Of a stretch of 64,000 bases of DNA, positions 29,066 to 43,400 are shown piece by piece; the stretch's first letter is position 1; each line of letters starts with the position of its first letter. The stretch is from Liolophura sinensis (Eukaryota > Mollusca > Polyplacophora > Chitonida > Chitonidae). Below the pieces are notes generated by a model that worked only from the letters and a program-made list of their open reading frames with translations, searched no databases and had not been told where the DNA came from. The DNA is taken from positions 27,563,764-27,627,763 of the forward strand of contig NC_088306.1 of NCBI RefSeq assembly GCF_032854445.1. Direction: 5' to 3'. The translations under genes were made by a program, and so were the position numbers.

Positions 29066-29985
29066 TACACCATAGAGAGTAAAACCAGAGCAGAGGCGAC
29101 AGTGTGACAGACGTACAGCACAGAGAGTAAAACCAGAGCAGCGACGGTAGTGTGATAGACGTACAGCATAGAGAATAAGACCAGAGCAGCGACGACAGGG
29201 TGATAGACGCACAGCATGGAGAATAAGACCAGAGCAGCGACGACAGTGTGATAGGCGTACAGCATAGAATAAAACCAGAGCAGCGACGACAGGGGGATAG
29301 ACGCACAGCATGGAGAATAAGACCAGAGCAGCGACGACAGTGTGATAGACGTACACCATAGAGAGTAAAACCAGAGTAGCGACGGCAGTGAGATAGACGT
29401 ACACCATAGAGAGTAAAATCAGAGCAGGGACGACAGTGTGATAGATGGACAGTAAAACCACAGCAGGTACGAAAGTGTGATAGACGTACAACATAGAGAG
29501 TAAAACCGGAGAAGCAACGACAGTGTGATAGACTTACAGTATGGAGAGTAAGACCAGAGCAGCCAGGACAGTGTGATAGACGTAAAGCATGGAGAGTAAG
29601 ACCAGAGTAGCGACGAAAGTGTGATAGACGAACAGCATTGAGTACAAAACCAGAGCAGCAACGACAGGGTGACTTGACGTACAGCATGGAGAGTAAAACC
29701 AGAGCAGCGACGACAGTGTAATAGACGTACAGCATAGAGAATAAAACCAGACCAGCGACGAGAGTGTGATAGATGTTCAGCATGGAGAGTAAAACCAGAT
29801 TAGCGACGACAGGGTGATAGACGTACAGCATAGAGAGTAAGACCAGAGCAGCGACGATAGACGTAAAGCATGGAGATAGACGGGATAGACGTAAAGCATG
29901 GAGAACAAAACCAGAGCAGCGACGACAGCGGGATAGACGTAAAGCATGGAGAGCAAAACCAGAGCAGCGACGGTCCAGGCTTGAA
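29066..29985. repeat. 48-bp minisatellite, about nineteen copies
   Basis: Tandem units of ~48 bp (agtaaaaccagagcagcgac core, then gacagtgtgatagacgtac) with base changes and small indels. Long open frames on the minus strand follow from the unit length being divisible by three. Confidence 0.9.
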
Positions 29986-29999
29986 TTTTTTTCAAACCA

Positions 30000-30574
30000 C
30001 AATACTAGCTCTGACATGTTTTGATTTGCCTCCATCCATTTGAAATAGGTTGCAAGTTTTTTCATACGTGTGCGTCTACTTTTTTTCTTGGCTGCCCCCG
30101 ATATCGTTCTCATTTACATCAGCGACTTTATTTATTGTTGATTAACGTCTATATAATGTACTTTTTGTTTGCAAGTTAGCTTAATTTTACCCTCACTCAC
30201 ATGTAGGAGTACCACTCAAGCAATGGGAGGGCACAATAAATGACAAAACAATACCGCATTTTCTTCTGTTAACCAAGTTACAGATATTATTATTTATTTA
30301 TCTGTTCATTAACTGGTGTTTCACGGGGGCTTTCTCTTGCACGACGTCGGTCAGGTCTATAGGCAGTGGAAACTGGAATGCCTAGAATAAACTATCAACC
30401 TTTGGCAATTAGCTGACAAACCTCCTGAACTGGATTTGAACTGCCACCACAAATGTCCGAGGTCGAACGGTAGCGGGAAATTACAATTGTTAATATAAAT
30501 GAGGCAAGAAGAGCTCATCTCTTCAATCCGATAAGCAGGATTACGTTTTTAGAAGAAAGGGAATAACTATCAGA
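30000..30574. other. Gene-free stretch at the outer edge of the left palindrome arm
   Basis: A diverged member of the TTTATTT..GGTGTTT repeat family lies near 30288-30480. No gene is supported. Copy A-type flank homology begins at ~30575. Confidence 0.55.
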
Positions 30575-31488
30575 GTCAAAAAAATCATGTTTATATCTGT
30601 TCGCTCAGTTAATGAAAATCATTGTCGTCTTCTGAAATGAATAACGAATTGTTTTGAAAACACTAAAGACAAAAGCGAAGTCAAACAAAGTGTAATTGTA
30701 TTTATACATATATTAGTAAATCTTGATCAGTTTATAATAGTACAAACCAAAACAGTAGACAGGCATAAAGAAAATTAATGAGGCAAACTATAAAATCATA
30801 CTGATAACGACATCTTTTTCTACAGAAACATTTAAATATGACAAAAAATATTGCCTCACGTTATGACATTTTAAAAAAAACATGTGATTTCTGTTATATA
30901 ATGATATGATTGTACAATGTGTGTTCACGCCGTGTTCAAACATATTTAACTTTGATCACCATTGTAATGAGGCAATTTAAAATAAACATATATACCTTAA
31001 TATATATAATATTTAATACAAGTTACCTGTTTACAGAGCACCAATAGCACATATCACAGAAAGGAATGCCTTTCTTTAACATACAGGTATTTCCGATAAC
31101 ATCAATGTACAAATTCAGGAGTGTAAGATGAGGGACAGGATGAGTCACTTAAAGTATAATATTACTGGTGACTGGAGGAACTCAGGGTTGTGTAATTGAT
31201 GAATGATTATTTGAGTGGCGTTAACGCGACATTCCAGAATCTCTCCCTTATACGATTTTGATCAGTTTCGACCGCTTATTGCCATCAAACCCACAAGAGC
31301 AGAGGAGATTCCGATATTGCCCGCTCTCAACAAACAGTAAAACTATGCTGGCAACGTCTAAAATAGCATACATCCTATCATTTAAAAATCATGTACGTTG
31401 AGAAGAGGGATTTCGCATTTCATGATCTATATGACACATATGTTCTATGTGCACAATTTTGATTGGTTTCTAATCTCATTGAAATGAA

Positions 31489-34400
31489 TTATTTTCGTTT
31501 CTTCTGGACTGCCTCCGCAATGGCCTCTTTGATCTCCTTCAGGTGGTTGAGTGTATTGAATTCCATCAGCTGAGATAACCGATCAAACGCCTTGTGAGTG
31601 TAGGTGAAGTTAAACGTGGAATACGGGGCTTCGGGGTCGTCAAAGACGGCGAAGTCCGCGAATTCTTTCTCTTCAGTAGTTTCCCTTGGGACACCTGGTG
31701 ACGAAAAAGAAAATGTTTAGGGCAAAAAATTAGCATGGCATCTGCAAAATACGAAATCAAAACTTCCCAGATTAAAAGGGGTCTCTCAAAATGATCAAAA
31801 TAGTCTAGCACCCCAAATCGTGGAATATATATGTACAAGTAAGAGAACATGTATAGCAGTGGGTAGTGTGTTCTAGACTGGCTGTATTGATTTACTTTGT
31901 TTCATTTATTTCATTAAATGCCATATTTAAGAGTTTTTCACTTATGCGATGACTGTCAATATTATGGGTGGAACAAGCAGAAGTGCCAGTCGTAAATCTC
32001 CGACCGTAAGTAAGGTAATGACGAATGACGACTTTGCACACCTCACTAGTACCAGATGCGTCTTCTTCGACGAATTTTAGACTTCACAAATGTTCTCACG
32101 AGCGTTGTAGATCGATTATTGTCACCAAGGCACCACAAGCAGTGACAGCGCAGGATTGTTCCCTGCCCAAGGTCGGTTTTGACCCTGCGCCTTGAAATGC
32201 TTGCAACTCACCTGGCTTCTTATACTTCCGGAAGTCGAGATTCACGAGGACGAAGTGAAGTATTATGGGACAGTTAGGGTCGTTGGGATCACGGAAGATG
32301 TACAACTCCTTCATCCCTTCTTTCTCAAACACACTCGTGTCGATGGGTGGGAAACGAAGGCCGTTGTGTTTAGCCCACTTTTCAGCCAGTTTTATTTCCT
32401 GGAAAAAAAAATCATCAGCGCATTTATTAAGCAAGAAAAATTTGTTTTACAACCTCGAAACCATGGAAAACACGATTATACCGATCTAATGAAAGCAGTT
32501 ACTAAAATAAGCCGGATAGTCAGAGTAAACAGGGAATGCTGACAAGTAATGATGTACATATAACATTGCCCGGAGATAAGTCAAATTTAAAATACGATTT
32601 TAGATCTTATGTTTGGTCCTAGAAATTAAAATTTGACCATTTCAACACACGTGTGTCAAGCCCAAATTAGTTGACGAAGTTTTAAATTCAACCTAAGGTC
32701 ATAAATGGCTGTTGTAAAATTAATTTACCTTGAACGGCTCGCTGTCATCGCTGGGTCTACCACTGAAGTCAAACGACAGGATGAGATCTATCCCTCGGGC
32801 TTGCCTCAGCACGAGAGGGTACGGGGAGTTGAAAGTTAACCCTGCGTCCACAACGAATTGTTTTTTGACATGGGTGGAATACACTCTGATTCCTTCGTCT
32901 GAATCGTCTGTAAAAATTATTAAATTTTCGGCTTATTTTATGTAAGCATTTTTTCCACGCCGCTGACCTATATATGGTCAAATAATGCTGGGAGGGCTGG
33001 CCAAGCTTAACAAAGAAGTCTGCCGCAGTAAATTTGTATCCGACATGCAGGTAATTAGGTCAACAGTTCAAATCCAGCTCTTGCTGCATCAAATAAGATA
33101 TATTGCACCAGAAGTTATTTTAATGCTCATTTCTTTAGCTTTACCACCTTCATACAACTGTTTTGAAAAGTTTCGAAATGGGGAAAGAACGCCTGCGAAA
33201 TAAAGGACTGGGCTAAATACTGAATGCAACATTTTTGTCTTTTAAAACACCATTTTGAACTTGTCTGTCATTCTTTTAAACGTTGCGTTAATTTAATTAC
33301 TGAACTGGAAATGTCTCCGGTAATTACTGGATTAATTAAGTCTTCTCACCAGAATCTGTTTCTTCGGGGGTCTTAGGTTCTTCTCCTTTAGGTAGTAAGG
33401 AGATCCCTCTCAGGAAGTTGTGTATCACGCCAGCGCGGCCAGTGCGCGTGCTCAGAAGCTGAAATCTCTTGCTGAAATCGGAAAACGATATTCATGAGAT
33501 TTTGATTTTAGAAATGGTATCACAGTTTTACAACAAATTGTTTGACTTCCACATTTTTTTTTTAAATTCAACTGAAATAAACAAGTAATATTTCTGAACT
33601 TTTCACGAGAAATACGACATCACTATACGCTTGAGGTCAAGCGTAGGCAAAATCATCTTTTCTGACTAAATATTGATTTTGGGAAAACATTATATTAGTT
33701 TTATAACTAGTTTTAAGACGATTACACACTGACACAGTTCGGTCATTAAAAATATCACTGAAGTTTCGTTAACAAGTTAAACAGGCTTTATAAAGCGCGT
33801 GCAGTAAACTTTTTTTTTGAAAGCGACAGTAACATTGAAATCAAAGGGTTTAAGCCATTGCACCTCGTCAGAAAATTCAAACAAAAAATCCTTGCCGTAA
33901 AGCTATATTGTCTTATCTGTTTGTCCAAGCAAGCAAACCCAATATCCTTCATGAGTCACACTAAAAGATGAAGAGAAGTGGAGTGAATTTTTGAAGGGCT
34001 TGGATAGTGGCAGTATTTGCTGTGTGACTAAATTAGAGGAGTAAATTGCAAAGAGAATACATTATATTACCTATCTACTAGGCTCTTAAACCAGTTCATC
34101 CAGAATCCTTTGTCCGCGACCGTTTTTTCCACTCCTTGTTGTTCATCCTCCTCCTTCGTTTTCCTGCTTTTGGCCGCGGTCGGAGTATCAGTCAGTTCTT
34201 CACAATGATCATGATGAGAGTTATCGTGATTATCAAAATCATCGTCGTCATCATCGTCTTCATCTTCGCTTCCGTCACTCAGCACCGATTCTTCTTTAAT
34301 TTTCTTTTCTGCATTACAATATCAAAATAAGAATAATCGTAATTTCCTTCCTATCATAAAAATTGCACGAGATAATACCACTAATCACAAGACGAAATAA

Positions 34401-37400
34401 TCTTTTCAGTATGACAGCAATTTGGTACCAAAAACTTTTGTATGACTTCTACTGACGGTTAGGAATATTAACTTCAGTATCTCTTTATTTCAGTTAAAAT
34501 GATAATATAGTGGTTTTCAAGGCCTGGCAAGTGGTGTGCATTTTACTCATGAACATACTCATTTCCCGTCTGACCATCTCCACGGGGTCCATGTTTCGAT
34601 TGTCATCAAATAGTCGATTAAACATGATGCAGAAAGCGCTGCCCCAAATACCTGCGACAAAAGATGGAAAATATGCTGTTACGTAGTTTACAGAAAAGAT
34701 TTTTATTTTATTTGATTGGTGTTTTACGCAATACCCAATAATATTCTGCATATGCGACGACGGCCAGTATAATGGTGTAGAAATCCAAATGGGGCAATGA
34801 AGTGAATAAGTTTGTTGTTTGATCATGACAATAGCCAACTCCAGATTTGTCTGGGAAACTGGGCAAGACATTTTATTGTGAGGTTTCCGGTGAATTTTAG
34901 TGCCAATGAAGAAAGACAGACAATATTTAAAACGCTACATAGTAAGAATCCAACTGGCATAATGAACAACACTGTCTTTGAAAACTGGGAAGGCCCGTCC
35001 AAAGATCCCAGTCTCGAAAATCTGGGGAAATACCATCCAGAAATGTATTTATCCCAGAAGCACAGAAACATGACTTTGTGATACTGTGCTCTCTGTTTAG
35101 ACTCTACCACACTGTCGCCAAACCTTGTCATACTTTAAATCCCATAAATATACGCCCAAACATTAATCTGGTAATTTTAACAGACGCTTAAGTCATTCTA
35201 CAATGTATTCTATTATTATTTATAACATAATAATGTGTCATTTTCAACATAATATCGTGTCAGTCTAATACAATCTATATGCTGAAGTAATAGAACGTAT
35301 GTTATATTTAGCAGAATAATCTGTTGAAATGACGGACAGAATGTATTCTCGCATCACTCAGACATCACTCCGACTTTCTGATTAATTTAACAGATTCATT
35401 CTTTTTTTAGTGTAGAGAGAAGAAATAATAACAGGTGTCCTAACAGACTCGCTTTGCCCCACCCCGCAGACAAAAACGGCATTAGAGCCCCTCGCATTGC
35501 AACATTTTTACAAGGTTAAAATACACTCCAGAATAACTTCAGATTTTGAAAACAAAACCATAGGACTGACCTTGTAAAAAGTGGAGTGGGGGTTCGTCGT
35601 ACTTCTTCGCCAACTTGCCCATGAAGAACTTACTGCCGAAATACTCGCTCTTCATGAACGACCCAAACTTCGCCATTCCTATCTCAAAAGGGCTGAACTC
35701 AATCCATTCTGCAAAGTAACATGCCTTGGTACTGTAATGTAGTCAACAAAGTATCCCGATGGAAATAACTGGCGATGAGGGCTGCTGCCATAAAACTTCT
35801 TAAGCGTCGCTCTGTATCGGGGCACACTAATGCCCGATATAGTTATAGTTATGACATCAGACACAATAGACCGCATCGAGGGACTAATGGTTAGAGCTTC
35901 CTGCTCGAAGTCGGGAGATCCGGGATCAAAGCCGGGTAGGGTCATACCAAAGACCTTAAAAATGGTACTGGTTGCTGCTTCGCTTGGCGCCAAGAACTGA
36001 GAGGTTACAACATGGAAACAGGACTGGTCGGGCTGGTGTCAGTATAATATGACTGGGTGGGGTGTCATATCTGGTGTCCTCGACATGATACATTGGTGGC
36101 AACAGCACTATGGCCTCATGGGTCAATCTATAAATCGATTGACTCGCCCTGCCACAAGAGACACAGTATATGTACACAGACCCAATGACTCCTCCCCGAC
36201 GTACGACTGAAAATTGTTAAGTGCGAAGTTAAATCTCAAGCATTCATTAATTCATTCATTCATTCATTCAAACCCGATCTTGGCTTATCACGCCATGTTA
36301 CGTGAACAGAATTGCCTTCGGGCTTGACCTGATATGGAGTAACCATCTCACGGAGCGCATGCGTGAACCGCCTAGCTTGTCGTGAGGCCATGCATCCTTT
36401 TTTGTCTTACCTTGGAAAGCTCTGGCAGAAACATTCTTCTTCACGTGTACACACGTATACAGAGGCATTGGGATGTTACCGTCTACGAGTTTTATCTGTT
36501 GATCTGTCAGTGTACAATCTTTTCTCTGAAAGACCAAAGAATACATGGGGGTCAGTGATATTGAGGCTATAGGCTTATCACAATTCCTTCCCTCTGGTAT
36601 CAAGTACATGCCTGGTAAGAGTCTTAGTTTGTACACTCTAACCAACTATCCAAAATCTTGTACAGAAGGGATATTTAACACAGGATAGACAGAAAAATGT
36701 AACGAATTAGAGAGGAAAAACATGAAGATTTTTTGAGATAACCAGTTTGTTAGTATCATCAATAAACCCAGTCAAAATATACATTCAAACAACCGTTTAC
36801 AAAACTGTAACTATGCCCATAACATTAAACAAAGCTGGTTTTACATATCAGACCATCCAATCCAACATCAATTGCCTCCCTTTTACTTACATCTTTAATT
36901 AGTGTTTCTCCCACCAGATGGCCAAAGAAATCCGTGAAGCTGATTGGCTGGCCGTTGTTCCATTTTTCCATCATGGCGCTGATGTACCGACTAACTTGCT
37001 GCATACCCATCAAGTTAATCAAACTCGCGTCAATGTTCTTCTTTAACTCTTCCTGAAATTCTTTCAGAGACAACTTTGGCCACTTCGGATGCGAGTACAA
37101 TGTCGATAATAACCTGACAATTTAATATGAGGAAAAATATCTTTCAATGAAACCGAAGAAACCTACGACAATATTAAACTTTTAGATAACTAAATTAAAC
37201 AGAATATTCCGGGGATTTTGGGCAGAAAATCAAATCAAATTATCTGCATTTAACAATAACATAATTTATATAGCTCAAATGACTGCATTTCAGTAAATTA
37301 TAGATTCGTATCTGTACTATGTATCGTGTTAAAATGCTTCTAAGGTTTGAAAAAGTTATAATGCTACCTACTTTATAAATTTTAGGGTATATTACCGATT

Positions 37401-40400
37401 TTTGATGTAAACCGCGAACAGACAAGGCTGGTACTTTGTGAAGGTAATTACTTGATCTATTCTAAAATGACAACAAAAATCTTGCCCTGACCCGGTATAG
37501 TCTTTTTTACTCAAAGCCTCATTCAAACGCACACGTTTCGGAACAACACGGAAATGTAGCACGGTGAGCAAAGATTTTGTCAAATCACACTGTGACTGAT
37601 ACTAGAAACCAACATTTTCACAAACCGAGCAGGAAAAAGTATTTATCAAAGCAGAGACGCCATATTGACTGTCAACAGTTTGTGATTTTCATACTGTTCA
37701 CACAAATCAACACATACTCATTTTGACTTGTTTTGACTCTTTAGCTACGAAGTTACAAAAGCCCGTTTTCGAATGTTAACTGCAGAACGTGAAATTCGCC
37801 CAATTCGCCTTTTGCAGCTCCTAAAGTTTTGGACAGAGCAGTTAAAATCGTGATCATGCTACTGGTTATTGTGACGTCAACTTCAAAGAGGACTACTTTT
37901 TATAGCAACGTATTCAAATCTCAGGTGTCAAAGGTCAATTCGACCTTTTGATATATTTCATGTTTGATTTTCATGTTTTAATGGTTTATCAGACAAAACA
38001 GATATGCTGTCAGGGTCACCCTTAAAACATTTTTATGGATGACTTGAAGTTCGACCCGATAAGTTTGAAAGTCGCGCAAGAATCTTTGCGCATGGGTAAT
38101 TTTGAAAACATTCCACTGCACATCAAAGAGTATATATATTAGACATTAATCTTCCCCCACATATAAGACTTGTACAAAGCTCGTCTTCGCACTAAGAATA
38201 ACTAAGACATATGTCCACTCATTTCAGAGTTATCCAAAATACCTTCAACTTCTGTCGAAGATCCTTTACAAATGCCCAAAATTCAGCAAATGCAACTTTT
38301 CTCCAGAGATCAGTTTTGCGTAAGTGTTACATCCATTACATACAAAAACTCCTTTTTGAAAAAGAAAGAGAAAAAAACCCTGAAATATTAAAGTAGTGGG
38401 CTAAGCGTAAAGTTATAAGATCTTACCAACATGATCCCGACAGTCCACATGTGTAAGTGACACAGTCCAGCACACCTGTTTCTTGCAGAGCTTTGAAGAC
38501 ACCGCTATAGGCCACCATAGCCCGGAAACCCCCACCTGACCCCATCACGGCTACAGTCGGCACCTGAAATATAACGATCGATTTATAGATTGATTAAGTA
38601 TTATCAATGTAAGAACCTTGCTGGCTGAGTGGTTTAACGTGCCTTTTGCTCTTGGCCAGGGAAGTCACGTGGACCTTTACTCTAAACATATAACATTTCT
38701 TTTTTTGTCAAAAAAATGTTAAGTCGGGAATCTGGGTATTGTAAGAAAGGAAAAACAATCAAGCAAATAGGCCGTTAATTTTAATTGAAAGTGACGTTTG
38801 GGTGATGCTATAATGTGTTGTGTTATTATAACATAATCCTGTGTTATATTCATCATATGATCCTGGTAGACTTATACAATCTTTATCTTGAATTAATGGA
38901 ATACGTAAACGGAATACTATGCCACAACAATAGGTTACAATCTAGAATCAATCACGCAGGTTTTCTGATAAATTTAACAGATTATTTTTGAGACAGCGAA
39001 AAGCAGGAATTGAATTTTATTTTCTTCGAGGGGAGGGGGTGGGGGAGCTGCAGATAACAAGAAACGCAATAAATTTCGGAAAAGTCACTTTAGCATAGGT
39101 ACAAGCGATTCAATGTGAAATTTGCTCTCCGCGTGTTGCTCCTAGATCTGTGCTAGTTTTTCGGGCAATTTTTCGTTCCTACCGATTATTATATATTTTG
39201 ACGCCTATATATAACAAAAGATATCCCAACATAAAAATTAAATTCTTGGTCCTATCCCCATATACAATTCTCTATATCTCATGCCTCTCGCAAGATATCC
39301 GCAGGACTCGCAGATTTGTGTATACGCTGATTTCCAGTATGAGCAATCTAGCAGAAGAGCAAGTAATCTACTTGAGCCGGATGTTGTGCTCGATTCGCAC
39401 TATCCTACATGCGACTGATTGTATCCTGACTCAAATAGAGCTGATCCGTTGAAATCAGTACTGTGTTTTTTTTTTTGTTTTTTTTTTGTGGAGTAATCCT
39501 TATCGAAGAACGCAGTTGCAAGAGTTACGGAGAGAAACAGCCCCAAATGTGTCGGACTGCCGGTAAGGAACATTTACAGCTGTTAACACGTGCATTAAAT
39601 CTTCCTGAACAGGCGTGATTTCCATGGACCCTTTTTGTTCGGAGAGTCTCACAGTGGGTTAGTTATTTACAGAGATCAAACGGTTGACGTCGATTTATGC
39701 CAGGGAAGATGTAATGCGCCTGTGAACAGCGGTATATGTTCCTTGAGGTCAGTCCGACACATTTGGGGCTGTTTCGATCGAATTATCCCACTCTATATTT
39801 GCAGATAATTAGATATGCAAACAGCTGGTCATGTCTCAATTCTGTCATTTGAAGACATTTCACATGAAGGCGGGTGGTCTGTTGTGAATGAATTATACCC
39901 AGGTTACATGACCTGTTGTTTTGCTTATTATTTTACTGAGCGGAGTTGTCTAGTACAAGCACAAAGTGTCTGATTTTACTGGCGTGTGACTGACATCTGT
40001 TAGATAGCTTAGGGGCTACAACTGAAATGTTCACAATGCCACAACTTTAAAACATGTGGAGCGGCAAAGCGTTGATATCAGTTTATTCTGATTGGCTTAT
40101 ATTACAAATTACCCGCATGCGCGTTTACAAGCTCCATAATGAAAACAATCAGTGACGCGCTATATGTTCCACTCGATCAGAATTTCCTTGGACAACTCGT
40201 AATTGAATTTAATCACGTTATAACATACAAAATCGTCATGTACCTCTTCAATGGTTTTCGGCCCCCTTCCGCCAAGTAAACGGCCCATTCCTGTCATAGT
40301 TTTCAACTTCCTGGCCTTAAGGTAATTCATTTCTTCTTCACACAAATCCACACTGTAGCGTAAATTGGGTTGCGTACTGAAAAGAAAACCCTGTAAGCTA

Positions 40401-43400
40401 CCTTACACAATTTGGAAAGCTTTGAGATAACCGGAAACTAAATTCTCATTTTTAACATTATCTATATTTAGGGGAACGTGTCAACAGCGACAAATATTTA
40501 TGGGTTTTAATGGATGCTTTTTCTCATTAGTATCTCCGTTTTATTTTCTAAAAATAACACTTCTTTTGTGTCTTGGGAATACATACATGCATTTTCATCC
40601 AAAATGGTATATCCAATATATTTCTAAACTTGAAAATACTTACTCTATTTCTGTCTTTAATTCCATATCAATTTCAGAGACCTAAAAGTATCAAAGAAAT
40701 GGATACGAATTCATTATTACCATAGGACAGCAGTTTATTTATTTGATTGTGTTTTATGCCATTCTCAAGAACATTTTGCCGTTTGTATGCGGTCAAGCTT
40801 GTATGTAATGGGGAACTGGACAAAAATCCACCATTGTCTGTGACGTGCCCATTTGCACATCATATATATTGCCCCACATATGACGCACATACGTGTAAGT
40901 GAGTGAGTGAGTGTTTGGGGCTTAACGTCGTACTCAACAATTTTTCAGTCATTTGACGACGGAGGAATCCTTAGGGTGTATGTAGTGTGCCTCCTTGTCG
41001 CAGGACGGATTTCCACCGCTCCTTTATCTAGTGCTGCTTCACTGAGACGACTTACCGAGACATTATAATTATACGGGTCAACCAGTCGTTGCACTATCCC
41101 GTTCTTGCTGAACGCCAAGCGTAGAAGTTACAACTTCCTCTTTTAAAGTCTTAGGTGTGACCCGACCCAGGATTGACCCAGCGGACGCTCTACAAACTGT
41201 GCCACATACATGTATGTGCAAAACTATATATATTGCCAAACCTGTGGCGCACATATGTGCACACCATTCATAATGTCCCACATATGACGTGCCCATGTAC
41301 ACACCATATATATCGTCCCACATATGATGCACATATGTGCACACGATATATATTGTCACACATGTGACATACATATGTGCACACCTTACATATTGTCCCA
41401 AACGTGAAGTACATATGTGCACACCATATATATTGTCCCACATATGACGTGCCCATGTACGCACCATATATATCGTCCCACATATGATGCATATATGTGC
41501 ACGCGATATATATTGTCACACATGTGACATACATATGTGCACACCTTACATATTGTCCCAAACGTGAAGTACATATGTGCACACCATATATATTGTCCCA
41601 CATGTGACGTGCCCATGTGCACACCATATATATCGTCCCACATATGACGCACATATGTGCACACGATATATATTGTCACACATGTCACATACATATGTGC
41701 ACACCATACATATTGTCCCAAACGTGAAGTATATATGTGCACACCATATATATTGTCCCACATATGACGTGCCCATGTACACACCATATATATCGTCCCA
41801 CATATGATGCATATATGTGCACACCATATATATTGTCACACATGTGACATACATATGTGCACACCATACATATTGTCCCAAACGTGAAGTACATATGTGC
41901 ACACCATATATATTGTCCCACATGTGACGTACCCATGTGCACACCATATATATCGTCCCACATATGACGCACATATGTGCACACCATATATATCGTCCCA
42001 CATGTGACGCACATGTGTGCAAATCATATATATATATATTGCCCCACATGTGACGTAACTATGTGCACACCAGATATATTGCCCCACATGTGACGTGCCC
42101 ATGTACACACCATATATATCGTCCCACATATGATGCACATATGTGCACACGATATATATTGTCACACATGTGACATACATATGTGCACACCATACATATT
42201 GTCCCAAACGTGAAGTACATATGTGCACACCATATATATTGTCCCACATATGACGTGCCCATGTACACACCATATATATCGTCCCACATATGATGCACAT
42301 ATGTGCACACGATATATATTGTCACACATGAGACATACATATGTGCACACCATACATATTGTCCCAAACGTGAAGTACATATGTGCACACCATATATATT
42401 GTCCCGCATGTGACGTGCCCATGTGCACACCATATATATCGTCCCACATGTGACGCACATGTGTGCAAATCATATATATATATATTGCCCCACATGTGAC
42501 GTACCTATGTGCACACCATATATATCGTCCCACATGTGACGCACATATGTGCACACCTTATATATTGTTCCACATGTGACGTGCTCATTCGTCGTTGAAC
42601 ACAAGCGGTTTTCAACAAACTGCAGACTGCGTAAAAGGTCTCACGAACAGTGACGTTGACCGTCTTTTGCCACCAAGGTCTCACGAGCGTCATCCACTGT
42701 ATGCTGCCACGAAGGCCTCACGAACAGGGACGTCGACCGTTTGTTGCCACGAAGACCTCACGAGCGTCATCCACCGTTTGTTGCCACCTAGGCCTCACGA
42801 ACGGTGACAACTTCCATCTGTTGTCACCAAGGCCTCACGAACAGTGACGTTGACCGTTTGTTACTACCAAGGGCTCACTAAGAGTGCAGTGACCGTTTGT
42901 TGCTACCAAGGCCTCTCGAACACTGACGTTAACCGTTTGTGGCCCCCAAAGCTCCATGAACAATGACGTTGATCGTTTGTTGTCACCAAGGCCTCACGAC
43001 CAATGACGTTGACCGTTTGTTGTCACCAAGGCCTGACGAACAATAGCGTCGACCCTTTGTTGTCACCAAGGCTCCATGTACAGGGATGTTTCAGTGAGAC
43101 CAGTTTGATAAACAGATCGAGACACCATCGTGATCTAGCAACAAAAAAAATGTAGAACGCGACAAACAAATAGATAGCATTATTTTATAATAGCATCTTT
43201 TAACGTTCCACGTGATGAACTTGCATCTTAATCTTGTTAGTAAAATTTCCATATAAACAACAAACCTTATTAAAAGTAACGGTCTTCTTGATCCACTTGT
43301 TCCTTTCCAGGCTGTTTATGTTGATCTGCTCACTTCCGATTGTCCCATCCATTGTGTAGTTGTCGTCTTTTAGGTTAATATCTGCAATGAAATACAGATT

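Noticed and set aside
29058-30113. 351-codon minus-strand frame over the 48-bp array
   Set aside because: Repeat-driven; other frames are open over the same DNA.
41268-42554. Series of His/Cys/Met-rich frames over the 40-bp satellite
   Set aside because: Open only because 40-bp units cycle through frames without stops; intronic position in copy A.
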